Assembly: GCF_025602895.1 (NCBI RefSeq)
Contig: NW_026516205.1
Coordinates: 1,178,001 to 1,242,000, forward strand
Source: Polychytrium aggregatum
Lineage: Eukaryota; Chytridiomycota; Chytridiomycetes; Polychytriales
Reading direction: 5' to 3'
Length of the DNA stretch: 64,000 bases
Below, one piece after another: positions 1 through 11,443 of the stretch (its first letter is position 1; each line of letters starts with the position of its first letter). The position numbers were made by a program, and so were the translations under genes. The notes below the pieces were generated by a model, which made no database searches, was not told the DNA's origin, and worked only from the letters and a program-made list of their open reading frames with translations.

Positions 1-870
<870 letters not shown>

Positions 871-944
871 TCAGGGCCGACGAGCGGTTTCCGAGATTCC
901 GATGATGTGGGCGAGGCCGGCGCTGTCGGCGATGGCAGGGACGC

Positions 945-993
945 TGGATGCTGACGATGACGATGCTGACGATGACGATGCTGACGATGACGA
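945..993. repeat. Short 15-nt tandem repeat between divergent genes
   Basis: About three copies of a 15-nt unit (gatgctgacgatgac) lie in the 461 bp between the GluRS start and the NLR start. Two copies of a 17-nt gcgatcgacaaagcc-type unit follow at about 1027-1060. No gene is visible here; it is the shared promoter region of the two divergent genes. Confidence 0.7.
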
Positions 994-1265
994 GGCAAGA
1001 CCGATTGAATGCGACCGACAAAGCCTGGCGATCGACAAAGCCGGGCGATCGACAAAGCCTGTGCGCTGACGAGCAAAGGCTGGCTCCGCGATCGACATGT
1101 GGACTCGATGCACATCCCCACAACCCGCAGCGACATTCCGGCGAGGCTCGCTGCCCGTGCTCGAGCGCTCTTTCTCTCTCCCTCGCTCGCTGTTCTTTGC
1201 AGTTTCGGACCAGCACAAGACACCGGAATCCGCCGTCTTGCCTCTGCCGTCTCGCAGCCGCCACG

Positions 1266-3657
1266 ATGGCCCTGGTCGACGCATTGTCGCCGTCCAGCGA
1301 CAACCTGTTCGAGTGCAGCGCCCACGGCAAATGCCATGACTTTTTCCTCTCTTACCGAGTCCGCCCCGATTCGAAGGCGGTCGAGGACCTCAAAGAGCTG
1401 CTGTCGTCTGTGGCACTGCGCCGTCTTGACCGGCCTCTATCTATCTTCCATGACATTGACTGCTTGAACGATGCCAAGGACTGCAAGGACGGCTTCCTTC
1501 GGGCCCTCCCCGGCAGCTCGGTTGTGATCCTGTTCCTGAGCAAAGACTCGCTGATGACCATGCAGGCCCGAGAAAAGGACGGCCAGGAAGACAATGTCCG
1601 ACTCGAGGTCACCCTGGCTCTCGAGCTGTTCGAGGCCGGAAAGCCCATCACCGTGATGCCGCTGTGCCTGGATCTGAAGGATGGATCCGGTTACCGACCG
1701 TTTGCCCCGTATGAAGACCCGGAGCTGACGCAGCCGTCATGTCCCGAGACCCACAGCCTCGTCAAGCGCCTCAAAGCCATCCAGATGTATGGCTACCGGC
1801 CAGAGGAGCCCCACAAGCAGCTCTATCGGCTGCTCAACCTCCTCCACCCGATCGCCGTCGACGAGCTCACCAACAAGCACATCTACTCCAAGTACTTTTG
1901 TGACCCCAAGTTTGAGATCGAAATGGACAAGCTCGATGGCCTCCTGAAGCAAATCACCCTGACGGGCCGGGCCATCATCTCGGGCATGGGTGGCATGGGC
2001 AAGTCGGTGCTCGCCCGCCAGTTCCTGCGCTTCATGATGGGCAAGCTCAAGGTCAAGAACCAGACCGAGCTCAGCGACTACATGATGGATACCATCGGGG
2101 TCAAGCCACAGTACAGCAGAGTGCACTGGATAAACTGCTCGGGCGAGTTCTCTGCCCTCTACGACCTCAGCGCCATCTTTCCGGGAGTCGATCGGCAGGA
2201 GATCAAGGAGCATGCTGCATGGATGTTCGCCAACGAGAGGGACTACCTCCTCGTCCTCGACAACGTCGACGACATCCGCATCGTCAACTCGGTGTTCAGC
2301 CACTCGCGATCGCTGGGCTTTGGTGGCGACGTCTTGGTTACGACTCGCCTGCCGCTCTTTCCCAAGGGCCCGTTCCTCGATGCGCTCAAGGCCAAGCTAC
2401 CGACGTTCAAGCAGGAGCCGCTGAAGCTGGAGCGGTGGTCCGTCGAGAAGACCAAGCGGTACATTCTCTCGGCGAGTCCCTCGCTCCAGAGGAAAATCCA
2501 GTCGCTCGAGTCGGTGAAGGCACTCACGCGGATGCTCAGTGTCGTCGACGGCCATCCGCTGGTGGCCCAGTCCTTTGTCTCTCACTTTGAAAACAACAGC
2601 ACTCCGATCTATGAGTTTGAGAACTGCATCGACGAAGTACTGCAGGAGAGCGTCGGTGACGACGAGACGCGCTCGTCGCTCAAGGTCATTGTGGACCAGT
2701 CGATGGAGAGCATGCAGAAGGACGGCGACGAAGGACGAGAGGCCTGCCGCATATTTGGAGCGATCGCTCTGCTCAAGGAGAATGGCATTCACTATCGTCT
2801 CATCAAGGGGATCGCACAGAAGCTGGGGTTATTGATCCAGAGTAAGTGCAACGCAATGCTTGATGGGAGATTGTTGGAGTATGGAATGAGGGACGAGCGA
2901 AGGGTCGGTGCTGGTGCTGGTGCTGGTGCTGGTGCTGGTGCTGGTGCTGGTGCTGGTGAATATCGGGCAATGTCCGATCTGGAAATCCATCGAGCCGGGC
3001 ACTCCTTATGGACCGATGGCTGACTATGCCTCACCTACTTGCCCAGCTGGACAGCTCCTCAAACGAGTGACCCACACCGGGCTTCTTCACGTGGACTCGA
3101 ACGACACCTACCACACACACTTGCTGGTGTCGAAGTTGGCGTGGGAATACGTGCTCAGGGAACCCGAGCTCAAGGCCGCCGATATCAACACCGCCACTGG
3201 CGAGGCACTTTTGGAGCTTGGCTCAGTGCCCACGGATGCCAAAGTACTCGAAAACATTCCGCATCTGGAGCAGTATGCGGCCAAGATGCGCACCAGTGTC
3301 AGCCACACTGACATCCATGTCAAGATTGTCCGGCTCATCGAAGCAATCGAGGGCGAGAAGCGAGCCTGTCTGGGTGCGGCGGCACCCGCTGCCCAGCCCG
3401 AGACAGCGATGGTGCATCCTGTGGCTGAGGTGGGTTTGGCCGCTGGCCCTGCCAACCAAGACACACAGGAGCAACTCAATGAGGCGGTGAGGCTCTGCGC
3501 CTTGGCTCAGGCAGAAAAGTCTGCCGGCAAGCATAGGCGCGCGATCGAGCACTTCAAGCTGGCACTTTCGATCTACAGGACGTCCCTGAGCGACCAGAGG
3601 GACCCAAGGATCCTGGCGATCTACGAGCAGCTGGACATTGGCGCTCCTCCGCCGTGA
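1266..3657 (+). CDS. TIR-NB-ARC-TPR NOD-like receptor (fungal NLR)
   Basis: Predicted intracellular immune/allorecognition-type receptor of 728 aa, exons 1266-2841 and 3047-3657 (GTAAGT donor, phase 1). The N-terminus is a TIR domain (about residues 22-165): HDFFLSYR for strand A, a BB-loop region with FHDIDCLND, VVILFLSKDS, and a helix with RLEVTLALELFE that supplies a candidate catalytic Glu. The NB-ARC ATPase follows, with P-loop GMGGMGKS near residue 240, Walker B LLVLDNVDD near 330 and the sensor-like VLVTTR near 356. After a winged-helix-like stretch, exon 2 ends with a TPR-like helix pair (ALAQAEKSAGKHRRAIEHF). The start is the first ATG ahead of the TIR; the open frame runs further upstream but has no better ATG. 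TIR effectors are rare in fungal NLRs. NAD-cleaving activity is an inference from the family. Confidence 0.85.
2906..2958. repeat. Hexanucleotide (GCTGGT)n repeat inside the NLR intron
   Basis: About eight perfect copies of GCTGGT lie within the single intron of the NLR gene. The run is in an open frame (Gly-Ala), but splicing at 2842/3046 removes it and restores the NB-ARC to TPR frame. Confidence 0.75.
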
Positions 3658-3897
3658 GCGACGTTGCTTGCCAGCGACACCGACTGGGACCTCTCGGGCC
3701 GCATTCTGTTTCTTCATGCATCACCATCCACTTCCACATACATATCACTCTCTCTTTACGGCCATCTCAGTATCGGGCCCTCCTCCTCTCCTGAAAACTG
3801 TTCAGTACATCCATCGATTTGTGTCTCCTCGCTCGACCAAGCCCGGGCGAGAGCCTCCACCCGCATCTAGATACGATGGCGACGAATGTATTACGAC

Positions 3898-6730
3898 TCA
3901 GATTTCGTTCGAGATGACGCTGGCGCTGCTGCCGGCGACGATGCGCTCAGCCTCTTCCAGCAGGACGTTGGGGTCCTTGCTTGCCATGATGTGTGGGCGA
4001 TGCTTCCAGAAGGGTGAAGCCCATCGCTTGCGGTGACTTCCGTTGCCACCGCCGCCGCCAGTTGCAGTCGAGCTCTGGGTGGCCAGGCTGGCCTCGCTCA
4101 GATCCCGTCGCATGGAAGGGAACGTGGGCGATGACGCTGCAGAATACGACGGCGGTGTCCCAGCGGGCAGGCTGCCATCAGGGCCCTCGAAGGCGTTGCT
4201 GCCATCATTCGGATTGGTGTTGAGGGTCAGGAGGTAGACGCCAAAGACGAGGATGCCCATGCCGGCGCTAACGATCACCAGATCCCACCACCGGTAGGAG
4301 CCAAATTGGTCCAGATAGACCAGACTGTTGGTGAATGAAAAGATGGTGAAGAACGTGAAGAACATGGGGACCACAATCACCGGCAGCGAAAAGTGCAGCC
4401 CGCGGTTCAGGCAGTAGAGCTGGCAGAAGATGGTCGAGAGCAGCAGAGCGAGAAGCCCAAACGCAAAGATGCCGTGGAACTGGTTGTTTGTGTCGAGGAT
4501 GGAGGTGATGAGCAGCTCGACCCTGGAACCACGATGGCACAGCCGGGGCATTTGGGACATTGATGACGATCGAGGTATTTGTGACGTTCATGGCGATGCA
4601 CAAAGCAGTGTTGCAAAATGAAGCGAGAGACGCCGTTAGCACAGTAGCATCATCAAAAGTCGCATCAGCACCATCAGAGGAAATACCGACGCCATCAGAG
4701 GAAGTACAAGCACCAACGATACCAAGCTCGATCCCACTTTGGTCGAGACAAACCGTGGCGACTGCGGAACAGCACTCACCCGCTCTTGGTGAGCAGCAAG
4801 GTCTGGGCGGCAATGGTGCCGCCCATACTGGCGTAAACAACCGCCAGCCACCATCCGTAGTCCTTGCCGGTTCTGGAGCGCCGGCGCCGCGAGGTGCTAT
4901 CGGGAAGCAGCGGCGTCTTCTCGTGGTCCGGCGTGGTCGAGAAGCGTCGGGATGTGGTCGAGGCAACGGATGTGGCGCGCGAAACAGTCGATCCGCGGCG
5001 CTGGATGGTTGATGGCCTTGGTGTGCGGCCCGCGCTGTCGCCGTGAAGGGCACTCCATTCGATATATCGCAGCGCCAGGAACAGGAGGACCAGGAGCAGG
5101 ATCTGTATCAGGATGTAGATGACAAAGGGCGTCCGGGTGTACAGCCGGATCAGATCCTCGATTGTCTGGCCTGGAGCGACGGGGCAAGCAGAGCACCATG
5201 CCGACAGAGGAGCCGAAAGAAGAAAACGAATCAGTCAACATGGCGGCGAGATCAGTCATCAAGGCCGCACGAAGCAGGATGCTTGTCAAATGTGCTGCTG
5301 GCAAGCGCTGAGCACTACTCCCACGATTCAGACACACACGTTCGTCGGGCATTTTGGAGCCAAACACGGTGATGACGCAGCACCCGCCAATGATCAGCAG
5401 GGTGCCACACCAGTCCAGGACCGAGATTGTGGTGCCCAGAAAGACGCTCGAGAAGATGACGTTGAAGATCAGTCCAGCCGAGCTGAGCGGAGCCAGGATT
5501 GCGGGCGTCAAGAAGCCCAGGGCGATGACGCTGCCAAACACTTGCGAGAGCGCATAGAGGACAAATCCTGGATCCAAAGACAGCCCGCGAGGGGGAAAGC
5601 GGCGGTCAGACAGGCGGGCAATCGCACAATTCCATGGCATGGGGCAGCATCGGGACGAGGTGATCCTGCTTGCTGGAAAATCGCGTGATTTGAGCGCCAG
5701 ACAACGGCAGCAAAGCGATGCCGCATTGGCGACGCAACGACTGCCGGGGGCGAGCGGTTGTATCCAGAGCCAGCACGCTGCGAGGCGGCCCTCCAGCCGA
5801 TATGCCCATGTTGCCGCCTGTGCTGTTGCCGCCTTTGGTGAGATCCTTTCTGTCGCTCATTGCTTGGGGTGGGAGCGACTATATGCCACCACCATTGATG
5901 CTGGTTCGGCTCTGAATCGATCGAATTCCGACTGGATGCCCATCGATCGGGCGGACGCCAATCGCTCGGGCGGATGCCGCGATGCAGGACTGCGTGCGTT
6001 GCTGTACATTGCAGGCCAGGGCGTCGCAACCCTCGCTGTTCCCACCCCGCGCATCAGCAAAAGAACAACACGATCACGATGGCAGGACTCAGGGCTACTT
6101 ACCGAGGTACCACTTCCACTCAGCGAAGAACTCGGGCGAGCACAGATATCTCCATCCGGCTGTCGGCTTGGACAGATCCGTGCCGACGCGCAAGGTGGAG
6201 ACGGGAGCCCCATCGATGGAGCTTGAGAGGCTCACAATCGAGTCGGACGACGAGCTGCGGAAGTGCGGGCTAAGATGTGACGGATTGACAGAGTGATGAG
6301 AGTGCGTGCCGGCAGAGCGGTCGGGGCTACGCAGCTTGAGTCGGCCATTGATGTTGTCGTTGCCGTCGTCGTCGGCCGGCGCTGGGTACGCTGACGTGTC
6401 CGACAGTTGGGTCGCCGACGATGTGCTCGGCTCTGGGTTGAAGCTGCCGGGAGAATGGTCGGCATATCCGGCATGGGGGGTTGGCAGTTCGAGCAGCGAG
6501 CTCTGTGAGTCCTCGAGAGAGGACTCTTCCGGGGGAAACAAGACTTCGGACTCTTCGAGAGCACGCCGGTTGGATTCTCGCCGAGAAGCCAGAGCGGCGG
6601 CCTGCATGTTGACTCCGAGATTCGAGCAGCAGGACGCCAGCAGCGAGACGGTTACTCCGATCAAGAAGCTGATAGGACTGTTGAGGATCGACATGGCCAC
6701 GGCGGAAGAGACGACCTCAGGGACCGACAT
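3898..6730 (-). CDS. NIPA/NPA-type multi-pass membrane transporter (Mg2+ transporter-like)
   Basis: Four exons: 6103-6730, 5340-5567, 4780-5170, 3898-4522; 623 aa, and the exon lengths sum to an exact frame. Exon 1 begins with a first membrane helix (SFLIGVTVSLLASCCSNLGVN), then a long Ser/Asp-rich loop unusual for the family, ending in WKWYLG. Exon 2 has the NIPA hallmark FVLYALSQVFGSVIALGF / PAILAPLSSAGLIFN and a further helix. Exon 3 has another helix (FVIYILIQILLLVLLFLAL), a Ser/Arg-rich cytoplasmic loop and a helix. Exon 4 has three helices (including LPVIVVPMFFTFFTIFSF) and a Ser-rich cytoplasmic tail. The family moves Mg2+ in animals; substrate here is inferred. It is convergent with the NLR gene, with only 240 bp between stops. 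The first intron is unusually long (535 bp). Confidence 0.8.
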
Positions 6731-7252
6731 GATTCGGAAGCTGGCGGTGGGTGCGACCAGGACGTGTCGGAAGAGGAGGGGGTTGGCGAGACTGAGAGCG
6801 GGTGGGCTCGCTGGACAGCACTCGGGAGTGTATGGGGCTGTGGATTGGACGAATTACGGGTGTGCGGTGCGGCAAGCAATCGGGAGACGGTGCGAGTGAA
6901 TGAAGTTGTTGGATGGAGAGCAACAATCGGCTGGGCAAGCCGAGCTGACCAAGAGAACAGAACCGCCTGGCTCGAGAGCGGGACCGGCAGCGATGGCAGG
7001 ACGACAGGCGGCTGCGGCTGCGTTGGAGGTGAAGTACAGAGGGCGACGGCGAGCCGGTCGATCGAATCGGTCGAATGAGGAATGCAGATCCAGATCGGCT
7101 GCGGTGCAGAGATGACTTGCGGAAAGCGTTTGGAGCAACGGGGACAGAAAAGTCAGCCATGCAAAGCGGGGGCGGATCTGCACGTGATGCGTGCGAATGG
7201 ATGCGAATGCGGTTGTGGATGCGAAGGCGAATGCGAATGTGGATGTGGATGG

Positions 7253-7492
7253 ATGGTAGTTGATAATTGCCACCAGATGGTAGTTGATAATTGCCACCAG
7301 ATGGTAGTTGATACATTCCACCATATGAGTGTCGATACATTCCACCATATGAGCGTTGATACATTCCACCATATGAGTGTCGATACATTCCACCATATGA
7401 GTGTCGATACATTCCACCATATGAGTGTCGATACATTCCACCATATGAGCGTTGATACATTCCACCATATGAGTGTCGATAATGCCACCAGA
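7253..7492. repeat. 24-bp minisatellite, about ten copies
   Basis: Head-to-tail 24-bp units. Three copies are of an early type with TAGTTGATAATTGCCACCAG. About seven are of a second type with TGATACATTCCACCATATGA, differing at one or two bases (AGTGTC versus AGCGTT), and the last is a hybrid. There are no unique spacers, so this is not a CRISPR array. Confidence 0.9.
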
Positions 7493-7745
7493 TGCAGCGA
7501 TTGCCAACAAGCGATACCAACACTCAGGCGATGCATCCCGCCGTTCCCATCCGCACCCTCGGTCTGCACCCTGTCCTCGGTGACCTCTGCCCCCCGTGTG
7601 TCTGTATCCCGGAGGGAGAACGGGGTATCGGACTGCGATGCCGGCCAGAGTTGTATCGAGTTGTCGGTTGATCTACCCATCTGAGATATCCCGCGGCATG
7701 AACATCGCATTAGCACATGTTCCCACCCACTGTCACTTGCCATCG

Positions 7746-7796
7746 CTTGAATATCACTTGAATATCACTTGAATATCACTTGAATATCACTTTATT
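7746..7796. repeat. 11-bp minisatellite (TTGAATATCAC)n
   Basis: Five near-perfect 11-bp copies, with a degenerate copy at about 7826. The reverse complement (GTGATATTCAA) resembles repeats at 17.2 kb and 48.2 kb. Confidence 0.85.
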
Positions 7797-8116
7797 ATCA
7801 CCATCCCTTCATTATCATCATCTCTTGAATATCACCACTCCGTCGTTGTGCCTCCACGTTCCTGCCCTGAGCCCTGAGCGCCGCCCAGGGCTGCCCCCCC
7901 CCCACCAAAACAGGCCGTTTGTGCGCCCGCTCTCGCAGCGCCTCTGTCCCGAACAACAAACCCGCCCCCGCTGCCCCGTTCCTTCTCCTGGACTTGCATC
8001 GCTCTTGACCGCCGTCGTCCGTTTCTCGCCAGTCTCGTCTCCACATCCTCCCTGCCGTCCCCGACTGCACCGCCCAGCACTCACTCGCCGCACTCACTCG
8101 CCGCACCTCTATCGCC

Positions 8117-8927
8117 ATGAGCTCAAGCAAGACTTCCCAGATCCAGCGTGAGGTTGACCAGGTCGTCGGCATCATGCAAGGTACGGTGGCCCGCTGCCTG
8201 TCTTCGCTTTGCTTTCTGGCAAGCTTTGTTGTCGCTGACGGGATCCTGTTATAGCCAGCGGTCCTCGGTTGCAGCTGATGTGCTTATCCTGACCGCCCTC
8301 GATGCCTTTCTCCTCCCAGACAACGTCACCAAGGTTATGGAGCGAGGCGAGCACCTGTCCACCCTCCAGACCAAGACCGGTAGGCCTCTCCACCTCTGAT
8401 CTACAGCTCGCCAGCTCTGGCCTTTGTCTGTGCCGGTCCTCTCGCTCGCCAGTTCGTTCGCCAGTTCGTTCGATGGCTGGACCGGCGCAGTCATTCGTAG
8501 CCCTGGCTGCTCACTCTGCGACACACCACCCTTCCAGATGACCTCCAGAACTCGTCGTCACAGTTCCGAAAGGGCGCCTCTGCTGTGCGCAAGCAGATGT
8601 GGTGGAAGGACATGAAGATGAAGATCATCCTGGGCATCATTGTTGCGGTGATCTTGCTCGCCATCATCCGTAAGTCGCTGGCTCCTTGGCGTCCGCTTTG
8701 CGGCGTGTGCTGGGTCGGATTCTTCTGCGCCTTCGCCTGGGCGCTCTGGTGCGGCTTGAGCAGCCTCGTCAAGAGCATCAGCAGCAGATCAAACTCGTCA
8801 GGCCGAGCCTCGCTAATCCTATCCCATCTTCCTGTTGCCGCCGACCTGGACTCGCTCGACTGGAACCGCCGCTGGATCCACATCTGCCAACGACGCAGTG
8901 TCTGTTGTTCTGACCAAGCGAAACTAA
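8117..8927 (+). CDS. R-SNARE, synaptobrevin/VAMP (Snc1-like)
   Basis: Vesicle SNARE of 94 aa in four exons: 8117-8180, 8320-8379, 8538-8669, 8899-8927 (all introns phase 1; frame closes on TAA). The protein is almost all SNARE motif: QREVDQVVGIMQDNVTKVMERGEHL, interrupted by introns, with the central zero-layer Arg in VMERGEH, then DDLQNSSSQFRKGA, the juxtamembrane WWKDMKMK and a C-terminal hydrophobic anchor (IILGIIVAVILLAII). It lacks a long N-terminal longin domain, so it is of the brevin class acting in exocytic or endosomal fusion. The fourth exon, which supplies the end of the anchor and a short basic tail, is the least certain part. Confidence 0.9.
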
Positions 8928-9559
8928 AGCCGGCTTTCCCAGCCTGGCTTCGCCGGCGCTCCTATATCAACCTCCCTTCCCACTCGCCTGCGCTACCGCA
9001 CTTCCCTTCCCTGAAGGTGCCTTGATTCTCCGAATCTCAGTGATTCTTCCGTCTGTCGTTGCTGTGCATTTTCTTGTTCCCTTCGTCCATATTGTCCCAA
9101 ACATGCCACCACCCGCCCCGCCGCTACTGTCCAGCTCCCTGGCGAAGCAGCGGTGAGGATGGCATGTGTTTTTGTGTCTCTGTTGATTGCTTGATTTGCT
9201 CCTTGAATACATGCATTACTCATTTTGAAACGGGTCATCTTTGCCCACGGATGACTTGTGTGGGTTGTGTCGGCGCTTATATGATCCGCTCGCCGAGGTC
9301 GTCCGGCTGCTGCAGTTGCTGCTGCAGTTGCTGCCGCTCATGCACCAGCTCGACAGGGACAGTGCCAGGCACCCCAGCCGGGAAGTGTGCTGGAGCGGAA
9401 ACCAGCTTTGAAACAGCATTTTCCCCGGTGCCAGCGACTCGAACCAGCTCACCCGCCGGTTCCGAGCGGCTCCCTCGAAATCCGCAGCTCGTTTGGCCGT
9501 CCCGCTGCCCTCCATCCATTCAATCTCATCCACTCGACTGATCTGGTCCCTCGGAAACC
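8928..9559. other. Intergenic, no gene seen
   Basis: About 630 bp between the VAMP stop and the glutaredoxin start. It includes a short (CTGCTGCAGTTG)-type repeat near 9308-9335. No convincing coding or RNA feature. Confidence 0.5.
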
Positions 9560-10871
9560 ATGCTGGGTGCTCTGGTGAGACCTGCAGTGCAAGCACATTT
9601 ATTTGATTCCTGGCTGCTGATCGCGGCATTCCAGCGAGCCGATGATCTCGCCGATCGTCGCATCCTCTGACGAGGATCTGATGCAGAAACGGCAGCACAC
9701 ACAAAACACCCTGCTCATCCAGTCTCTGCCCTCTGGATTGAACCTTTCTATCGCCAACTCGCTGTGTTGAACCCACCCTCATGCCCGCCCCCCCCGCTCC
9801 CCGCGGTCCCGTCGCTCGCTCGGAATCTTGCAGCGATCTGTGCGTTCTGCCTTTCAGCCTGCGGCTCGGTTTTCGCTGGCCTTCAACCGCCAGCAGCATC
9901 GGCTCCTCTCGGACTCGCTCCGTGCCAAGTTTGACCAGGTCAGGCCCAAGCCATGCTGCACGCCGTTGCAAGGGCATCGGGCGCTGAGTTATCCAAGCGC
10001 CCCATCCGCCGACGGAGAAGCGACTGTGATGCATCTAGCCGAGTGCTGACGATCGAGCACTTTCAACGCGATTGATTCTCTATTATCCAGGCGGTTGCCA
10101 ACAACAACGTCGTCGTCTTCATGAAGGGCACCAAGGATGCTCCTCAAGTAAGCGTTTGGAGCGCATGGGCGTCGGGATCGCCGCTCGGACTCTCATGGGA
10201 GACGAGTGAGACCAGGAGCGCACGATCATCGAGAATCGGGGATGAGGGACGGAAGTAGACATCGAGACTGATCCCTGTCGGCTAACTCGCCCACGCCTCT
10301 AAACCGACGCTGCTGTCAGTGCGGATATAGCCGTGCTGTCGTCCAGATCCTGAACGCCCAAGGTACTTGCTTGCTCCGGCCCACTTGCAGGGAGGGTAGT
10401 TGGCCCGTTCGCCGTGTCAACTGGTTGCGTGGTGGTGGCAGATCACCGCACCGCATCTGCAATCGGCAGGATCACACCTCCAGATTCCCACACTGCACGA
10501 GCTGTTCTCGAAGGGGGGGGGTACTGCTGCGACGCTGACGATCAGGGCACTGTGTGTGTGGGCACACAGGTGTTGAGAGCTTTGAGTCGATGAACGTGCT
10601 GGCCGACGAAGAGGTCCGCCAGGGCATCAAGGAGTACACGTAAGTCGATCCGACGGCATTGGAGCGGCACCGGCCGTCTTGGATGCGTCGCTCACCCTGC
10701 TGCTTCCATCAATCTTCACTGTCCATGCGCGGCGTCAGCTCGTGGCCAACCATCCCCCAGGTCTTCATCAAGGGAGAGTTCATCGGCGGATGCGACATTA
10801 TCTTGAGCATGCACCAGAGCGGCGAGCTTGAGGAGCTACTCGTCAAGGAGGGCATTGTCCCCAAGGTCTAA
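9560..10871 (+). CDS. Mitochondrial monothiol glutaredoxin (Grx5 type), CGYS active site
   Basis: Small Fe-S cluster carrier of the mitochondrial ISC pathway, 132 aa. Six exons: 9560-9574, 9858-9938, 10091-10147, 10320-10362, 10570-10639, 10739-10871; lengths close the frame exactly. The first two exons make a basic/hydrophobic leader ([17 protein letters not shown]) that fits a mitochondrial presequence. The fold follows: [24 protein letters not shown] with the single active-site Cys at an exon start, [20 protein letters not shown] with the cis-Pro and the glutathione-binding GG, and LLVKEGIV. Most Grx5 proteins have CGFS; here Phe is Tyr. The 15-nt first exon is the least certain: it supplies the only ATG I find in frame. 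Confidence 0.87.
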
Positions 10872-11443
10872 CAGCCAACGAACGGCATCTCTGGTCCGAT
10901 TGAAATCAGCAAAGGGACAGCACTGCCAGTGTCTCGTCCTTCCTTTCGTCTCCTCCAACCATCAGTGTACCAAAGAAATAATAGGATCCTCCCCGCCCTG
11001 GCGATCATTTTCCACCCTCCTTCTTCCCCGTTTTGCCTCGGGACTTGTCTGGTGTGCATTGGTCCAGCCAGCCAGTCAGTCAGTCAGCTCAGCGTGGATG
11101 ATCTGCGACGACACATCAATCAAACGTCTCGGTTACTTTTAGCAGAGTTGTATATATATAGATCGAGCGACAACGGGATAGAGACGTATAATAAGGCAGG
11201 GGGATTGCCAAGATATTGCCATGAGGGATGTACGCACAAACGGGACGAGACGAGACGAGACGAGACGAGACGAGACGAGACGAAACCAAAGGAGACGAGA
11301 CGAGACAAGACGAGGCGGAGGAAGACGGAAAGCGATAGGAAGGACCGAGGTAATGTGTGTGTGGGAAAGGCGCTCCATATCAGCGACACAGTCCAACACA
11401 AAAGCCAGCATCCAGTGCCGGCATACATGACGGACTGTCACTT
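10872..11443. other. Intergenic, convergent 3' ends, with a pentamer repeat
   Basis: Lies between the glutaredoxin stop and the SH3-protein stop. It contains (GAGAC)n, about 11243-11314, and no coding feature I can support. Confidence 0.55.
11243..11314. repeat. (GAGAC)n microsatellite
   Basis: Roughly a dozen GAGAC units with a short interruption around 11282-11291. Confidence 0.85.

Larger units (their letters stand above)
6731..8116. other. Intergenic region, repeat-rich, no gene seen
   Basis: The 1.4 kb between the NIPA-like and VAMP genes holds minisatellites (annotated separately). Open frames across the repeats exist on both strands only because the unit length is a multiple of three. 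The last 250 bp are C-rich pyrimidine DNA, as expected for the VAMP promoter and 5' leader. Confidence 0.6.

Noticed and set aside
2842-3046. Gly-Ala extension of the NLR through its repeat
   Set aside because: Read-through ends at a stop near 3021; the GTAAGT donor and the acceptor before 3047 restore the conserved winged-helix and TPR frame.
7253-7492. Possible CRISPR array
   Set aside because: Repeats are directly adjacent with no spacers, and the genome is eukaryotic.
7082-7743. Long open frames on both strands over the 24-bp repeats
   Set aside because: The unit length is a multiple of three, so the frames stay open on both strands; they show no domain, start context or splice structure.
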